From contig WGNP01000001.1 in assembly GCA_016124495.1 (NCBI GenBank), positions 124,001-188,000 of the forward strand: a DNA stretch of 64,000 nucleotides, in the 5' to 3' direction. This document shows, in pieces, positions 60,206 through 64,000 of the stretch (positions are counted from its first letter, which is position 1; each line of letters opens with the position of its first letter). Source of the stretch: Hyphomonas sp. Lineage in GTDB: Bacteria; Pseudomonadota; Alphaproteobacteria; Caulobacterales; Hyphomonadaceae. The notes under the pieces are model-generated. The model saw only the letters and a list, made by a program, of their open reading frames with translations. It did no database searches and had not been told where the DNA came from. Position numbers and translations under genes: made by a program.

Positions 60206-61378
60206 TCAAAGCAGCCGGGCCTGCGGGCCGATGCCCAAAGCCTCCAGAGTTTCCGGGATTTTGGCGCCGAGCGCGAAGAAGCCCTTCGACGCATGCGGCC
60301 AGAAGGCTGCGTCCCAACCCCGCCCGGCAAACACCAGGCGCTTACCCGTTTCTTCCAGAGCGGCGGCATATTCGCCGAGCGCGGACGCTGTCCATCCGGT
60401 TGCGGGCTCTGCAGTGACGACCAGGTCCACATCGAGAGACGCCGCCCATTCGCGGCACGCGGCCAGTCGATGCGGAGCCCCGGAGCAGTCTGTGGCCGGC
60501 GCTTCGAAATGATGCGCAGCTCTCGCAAGACCATCTGCAAGCGCGCCGCGCGTAAAAGCGAGCGCGGCGTCGCCAATGGGAAGCGGCGAGCGGTGCTCCG
60601 CAAAATGAATTCCTGCGATGGCCGCAACCTTTGTGCGGTGACCGATCAGCGTTTCCGGGCGCAGGTCCTCGTCGGTCAGAAGCAAGCCAACACGGCCTTC
60701 CGGCGCAGGACCTGCAATGTTCGCAGGCTTTGGAGCCGGATTGGCAAACCCGCCCACCGGGTCTGCGCATGATGACAGGCCAACCGGCCGGTAACGGCCA
60801 CCCGTATAGTTCGCGATATTGTCCGCACGCGCGAGATAGGTCTTTCCGGGCGTATGCAAACCCGCCACCCAGCGCCACGACAGCGTGTTTGAGGCGGCAT
60901 CAGCGTCCATCAGATGGCGGAGGAAAAAGTCAGCGCCCAGTTCCCATGGCAGGCGCAAGGTGAATATCCAGATCGAGGCAAACCACATGCGCGCGTGATT
61001 GGCGAGGTAGCCTTCCGCGACAAGCTCCTGGGCCCACTGGTCAAAGCCGTCTATGCCGGTGGCGCCGGTGATGGCAGCTTCGTAACGGCGGCGCAGGAGG
61101 CTCTCGCGCGCCATGCCAGTGATCAATTCGTCACGGCGCAATTCATACTGGTGCCAGACATCTGGGCGATGGGCGAGCCAGCCTTTCCAGTATGTCCGCC
61201 AGCAGACTTCCTTCAGGAACTTGTCTGCCGCCGATGCGGAATGAAACGCGAGCGCCAAGGCGGCGGGTTCCCACTCCTCGATCAGGCGATGGCGGACATA
61301 GGGGGACAGAAGGGAAAGATTGCTGCGATCCTCCGGGCCGTGGTCGTGATTGCGGGTTTCGGCATAGCGCCTCCCCAT
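60206..61378 (-). CDS. FAD-binding photolyase/cryptochrome-like protein with an early in-frame amber codon
   Basis: 390 residues from the ATG at 61378. The first 220 are the FAD-binding domain of photolyases (KFLKEVCWRTYWKGWLAHRP, MWFASIWIFTLRLPWELGAD, NTLSWRWVAGLHTPGKTYLA, DNIANYTGGRY). No antenna domain precedes it. The last 150 residues (from about GRVGLLLTDEDL to PHASKGFFALGAKIPETLEA) look like an alpha/beta domain, possibly the antenna-type fold placed at the C-terminus. Upstream, the same frame runs to an ATG at 61447 and reads MTRFIFTPTR, TAG, AGLARLSAFAPSMGRRYAE; the amber stop is at 61417-61415. The N-terminal family sequence is thus split, and translation may restart at 61378. Third gene after lipA and the Coq10-like gene. 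Confidence 0.7.
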   Translation of the reverse strand: MGRRYAETRNHDHGPEDRSNLSLLSPYVRHRLIEEWEPAALALAFHSASAADKFLKEVCWRTYWKGWLAHRPDVWHQYELRRDELITGMARESLLRRRYEAAITGATGIDGFDQWAQELVAEGYLANHARMWFASIWIFTLRLPWELGADFFLRHLMDADAASNTLSWRWVAGLHTPGKTYLARADNIANYTGGRYRPVGLSSCADPVGGFANPAPKPANIAGPAPEGRVGLLLTDEDLRPETLIGHRTKVAAIAGIHFAEHRSPLPIGDAALAFTRGALADGLARAAHHFEAPATDCSGAPHRLAACREWAASLDVDLVVTAEPATGWTASALGEYAAALEETGKRLVFAGRGWDAAFWPHASKGFFALGAKIPETLEALGIGPQARLL

Positions 61379-61499
61379 CGATGGGGCGAAGGCAGAGAGC
61401 CGGGCGAGACCGGCCTACCGGGTGGGCGTGAAGATGAATCGTGTCATGCGCGCGACTTAGATGGCCGGAATTGCAGGTCCAGTGCCCGGCGGCAATCTC

Positions 61500-61964
61500 C
61501 TACGGCGCGGCGCGGGCTGCGAAACGCCGCTGCGCTTCTGCCAGAAACGCGTTGAGGATGCGGTCGGTCGCCAGGTCGTGGTTGGCGGCGGCAAGGAAAC
61601 CGATCACCGGGTTGCGGAACTCGTAGTCGATCTCAAGGGTTATGTCGCTCGCGCCGCCGACGGTTTCGAAGATGCGCCATTCGGCGAAGAGCTTGCGGAA
61701 TGGTCCGCGCACCAGGCAAGCCGTCACGCGCTTGGCAGGCTCGTCGGCCACGACCTGAGTTGTGAAGCGTTCGGTGAAGCCCTTGAAACCCACTATCGCT
61801 TCACCCTGGCACTCGGTGACGCCGGGGTGGACGTCGCGCCGGCCCGACACGCGCATGGCCGTGATCCAGCGGATGAAGTCCGGATACTTCGCGATTTCAG
61901 ATACGAGCTGGAAACACTCAGACGCCCCATAGGGCACACGGATGGATTTCGAAAACCGCGGCAT
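61500..61964 (-). CDS. Coq10/RatA (START-like) family protein, probable ubiquinone-binding
   Basis: 154 residues. FSKSIRVPYGASECFQLVSE, EIAKYPDFIRWITAMRV and a late FRNPVIGFLAAANHD fit the polyketide-cyclase/START fold of Coq10-type ubiquinone chaperones. E. coli RatA, once described as a toxin, belongs to the same family, but no antitoxin partner is present here. It lies 3 bp after lipA, a widespread alphaproteobacterial pairing. Confidence 0.9.
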   Translation of the reverse strand: MPRFSKSIRVPYGASECFQLVSEIAKYPDFIRWITAMRVSGRRDVHPGVTECQGEAIVGFKGFTERFTTQVVADEPAKRVTACLVRGPFRKLFAEWRIFETVGGASDITLEIDYEFRNPVIGFLAAANHDLATDRILNAFLAEAQRRFAARAAP

Positions 61965-61967
61965 GCC

Positions 61968-62936
61968 TTACTTGCGCGCGCCAAGCTGCGCTTCGCGGGC
62001 GGCGCGCAGCTTGGCGAAGTCTTCACCGGCATGGTGGCTGGAGCGCGTCAGCGGGCTGGCGGAGACCATCAGGAAGCCTTTCGACCGCGCGATTTCTTCG
62101 TAGGACCGGAATTCGTCCGGCGTCACGAAGCGGTCAATGGCAGCGTGCTTGCGGGTCGGCTGCAGATATTGGCCGATAGTGATGAAGTCGACGCCAGCGG
62201 AACGCATGTCGTCCATCACCTGCATGACTTCTTCCTTAGTCTCGCCGAGGCCAACCATCAGGCCAGACTTGGTGAACTGCGACGCATCGCGGTCCTTCAC
62301 TTTCTGGAGCAGGCGGAGGGAATGAAAATAGCGCGCGCCGGGGCGGATCGTCAGGTAAAGGCGCGGCACGGTTTCGAGGTTGTGGTTGAATACGTCAGGC
62401 CTGGAATCGATGACGCGGTTCTCCCAGCCATCCTTTCGCAGGAAATCTGGCGTCAGGATCTCTATGGTGGCGCCGGGGGCGCGCTCGCGGATGGACTGGA
62501 CCGTGTGGACGAAGTGCATCGCGCCGCCGTCTTCGAGGTCGTCGCGGTCCACTGAGGTTATCACGACATGGCTGAGGCCCATCTCGGCCACCGCCTCGCC
62601 CACCCGGCGCGGCTCGTCACTGTCAACGCCCGGTTTAGGTTTGCCCGTCGCAACGTTGCAGAACGAGCAGGCGCGGGTGCAAACGTCGCCGAGAATCATC
62701 ATGGTGGCGTGCTTCTTGTCCCAGCATTCGCCGATATTGGGGCAGCCGGCTTCCTCGCAGACGGTCACCAGGCCCTTCGATTTTACAATGGCCCGGGTGT
62801 CGGCATAGCCCTGCGATGTGGGCGCTTTAACCCGGATCCAGTCCGGTTTTCGCATCAAGGGTGTGTCCGCCCGCCCCTGTTTCTCGGGATGGCGCGGGCG
62901 GGGCGGGTCGGACTTCAGGTCGATGAGGTTTGCCAT
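61968..62936 (-). CDS. lipA: Lipoyl synthase
   Basis: Radical SAM enzyme of 322 residues that inserts two sulfurs into octanoyl-lysine on E2, H-protein and, here, the E1 beta lipoyl domain. The auxiliary cluster motif is [13 protein letters not shown] and the radical SAM CxxxCxxC reads [27 protein letters not shown] opens the fold; [13 protein letters not shown] and [15 protein letters not shown] are standard, the last holding the Ser that binds the auxiliary cluster. I start at 62936 (MANLIDLK) after AGGCCTA; an ATG at 62981 would add 15 residues. Transcribed divergently from the ligase gene. Confidence 0.96.
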   Translation of the reverse strand: MANLIDLKSDPPRPRHPEKQGRADTPLMRKPDWIRVKAPTSQGYADTRAIVKSKGLVTVCEEAGCPNIGECWDKKHATMMILGDVCTRACSFCNVATGKPKPGVDSDEPRRVGEAVAEMGLSHVVITSVDRDDLEDGGAMHFVHTVQSIRERAPGATIEILTPDFLRKDGWENRVIDSRPDVFNHNLETVPRLYLTIRPGARYFHSLRLLQKVKDRDASQFTKSGLMVGLGETKEEVMQVMDDMRSAGVDFITIGQYLQPTRKHAAIDRFVTPDEFRSYEEIARSKGFLMVSASPLTRSSHHAGEDFAKLRAAREAQLGARK

Positions 62937-63086
62937 TAGGCCTAAAATGGCGCCCGCGGCGCGATTCAGCAAGCGCGACATAGCGCTGGCTGTATATGCA
63001 GACTAACAATATCGCTTGCCTGCATGACGCCAGATGACAGAATGTTACATAAAACATCGGGATGAAACGAACCAGGGCCTTACCAG

Positions 63087-64000
63087 ATGCAGCAATCGCT
63101 CCAGCCGCTTGTGCCGGCTCCACTGGTCTATCGGCCAGAACGCACCCGCTCTAACCTGTTTACCGGCCTCCTGCGCGCGGCGCGGGAGTTCGGTCAGGAC
63201 AAGCCCGTCCTCGTCGACGGGGATGAGCGCGTCCTCAGCTACAAGGAAATCATCCGGGCGGCCTTCGGTCTCGGCTCGGCCCTTAAGAAGGGTACGAAGC
63301 GGGGCGAATCAGTCGGCGTGATGCTGCCGACCGGCGCGGGCGCCGTAATCGGCTTTTTCGCGCTGACGGCCTATGGCCGCGTGCCGGCGATGCTGAACTT
63401 CACGGCCGGGTCGAAGAACCTGAAAGCCGCAATGCGCGCCGCAAGGGTGAAGCGACTGATCACGGCGCACAAATTTGTCGAACTCGGCGGACTGCAAGAT
63501 CTGATCTCGGAACTCTCGAAATCGGTCGAGATCATCTATCTGGAAGACGTGCGGGAAAAACTGTCGATCGGCGACAAGCTTTCGGCGATCGCCGGGCCGA
63601 TGCTGCCGACGTTTGTCGGCGCAACGCTCAGCCACAATAAACCCGGCGTCATCCTGTTTACTTCGGGCACCGAGGGCGAGCCGAAAGGTGTTGTCCTCAG
63701 TCACGAAAACATCATGGCGAACGTCGAGCAGGTGCGCGCACATATCGGTCTTAGTCCGGATACGGACATTGTGTTCAATCCGCTGCCGACCTTTCACTGC
63801 TTCGGCCTGACGGTAGGCGCGCTGCTGCCCCTGATCGCCGGAATCAAGGTGGTCTTCCACCCCTCCCCGCTGCAGCCGAAGGAAATCGTCCGGCGGATCC
63901 GCGAGAGCGGCGCAACAATCCTGCTCGCCACCGACACGTTCATCTCGCAATACGCCCGGACCGGCGCAGATGGCGACATGGATTCGATCCGCCTCGCCGT
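63087..64000 (+). CDS. AMP-binding acyl-ACP/acyl-CoA synthetase-like protein, N-terminal part
   Basis: 304 codons before the window ends. AMP-dependent ligase: LLRAAREFGQDKPVLVDGDE, MLPTGAGAVIGFFALTAYGR, PAMLNFTAGSKNLKAAMRAA, then the P-loop FTSGTEGEPKGVVLSHEN and NPLPTFHCFGLTVGALLPLI. The combination of YGRVPAMLNFTAG and the LPTFHCFGL block resembles the synthetase part of Aas (2-acyl-GPE acyltransferase/acyl-ACP synthetase). Whether an acyltransferase domain is attached cannot be seen; none precedes it. The ATG at 63087 has AGGGC about 10 bases upstream. The 150-bp gap to lipA holds both promoters. Confidence 0.85.
   Translation, partial: MQQSLQPLVPAPLVYRPERTRSNLFTGLLRAAREFGQDKPVLVDGDERVLSYKEIIRAAFGLGSALKKGTKRGESVGVMLPTGAGAVIGFFALTAYGRVPAMLNFTAGSKNLKAAMRAARVKRLITAHKFVELGGLQDLISELSKSVEIIYLEDVREKLSIGDKLSAIAGPMLPTFVGATLSHNKPGVILFTSGTEGEPKGVVLSHENIMANVEQVRAHIGLSPDTDIVFNPLPTFHCFGLTVGALLPLIAGIKVVFHPSPLQPKEIVRRIRESGATILLATDTFISQYARTGADGDMDSIRLA

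Noticed and set aside
61500..61964. RatA toxin of a toxin-antitoxin pair
   Set aside because: There is no small partner gene, and the location next to lipA is the usual one for Coq10-like ubiquinone-binding proteins.

Overview
The window looks like a stretch of chromosome from a GC-rich alphaproteobacterium, most probably of the Caulobacterales and close to Hyphomonas (Hyphomonadaceae). The reasons are: the alphaproteobacterial run dusB-ntrBC-ntrYX-trkAH-hfq-hflX-mazG; a pyruvate dehydrogenase operon next to eno and ftsB whose E1 beta carries its own lipoyl domain; an ispDF fusion; a tRNA-His without the usual extra G at position -1; an NtrC without the sigma-54 contact loop; and a PopA-like degenerate GGDEF protein. 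I see no rRNA, CRISPR array, insertion sequence or prophage. Genes are packed tightly, often with 4-bp stop/start overlaps.

Layout. 1-7 kb: recJ (partial), purB, a lipoprotein dipeptidase, a short-chain dehydrogenase, and a His/Asp-rich ZnuD-like TonB-dependent receptor behind a Zur-like palindrome. 7-11.7 kb (minus): a 5-oxoproline operon, pxpA/pxpB/pxpC, with an unusual Nramp-family transporter and a DUF2891 lipoprotein. 11.7-20.2 kb (minus): eno, a membrane TIR-domain protein, ftsB, then pdhA, a MAPEG protein, pdhB, pdhC and lpdA. 20.3-21.2 kb: a decayed glycosyltransferase. 21.4-28.3 kb: rpmF, a CaiB/BaiF racemase-like gene, the PopA-like protein, mfd and sdhE. 28.4-33.5 kb: recG, DUF502, an APH-type kinase with its DUF6285 partner, and a DUF3089-like protein without its catalytic serine. 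33.5-40 kb (minus): an arginine succinyltransferase (AST) operon with a methyltransferase, a zeta GST and an M20 hydrolase. 40-43 kb: an OmpA protein, tRNA-His, nusG, secE and a broken FAD oxidoreductase. 43-45 kb: an SMP-30 lactonase and a dgoK-like kinase. 45-57.6 kb: mazG, then hflX, hfq, trkH, trkA, ntrX, ntrY, ntrC, ntrB and dusB. 57.7-64 kb: ispDF, a crotonase, pncC, a photolyase-like gene with an early amber codon, a Coq10/RatA protein, lipA, and the start of an acyl-ACP synthetase-like gene.

How they fit together. The pdh operon and lipA form the central-carbon and lipoylation core. The AST and oxoproline operons feed glutamate, and the nitrogen regulators NtrBC and NtrYX lie in the same window. 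The observations I rate highest are: an in-frame palindromic repeat inside the pdhC linker, next to a departure from the E2 active-site consensus; a tandem TIR-membrane-TIR protein wedged between eno and ftsB; an AST operon in which an M20 hydrolase may replace AstE; an Nramp-like transporter without the metal ligands inside the oxoprolinase operon; NtrC and NtrX both lacking the GAFTGA loop; a hairpin that covers the ntrY ribosome-binding site; and a PopA-like c-di-GMP effector candidate. All assignments come from reading the sequence and remembered family motifs. No database search was run.
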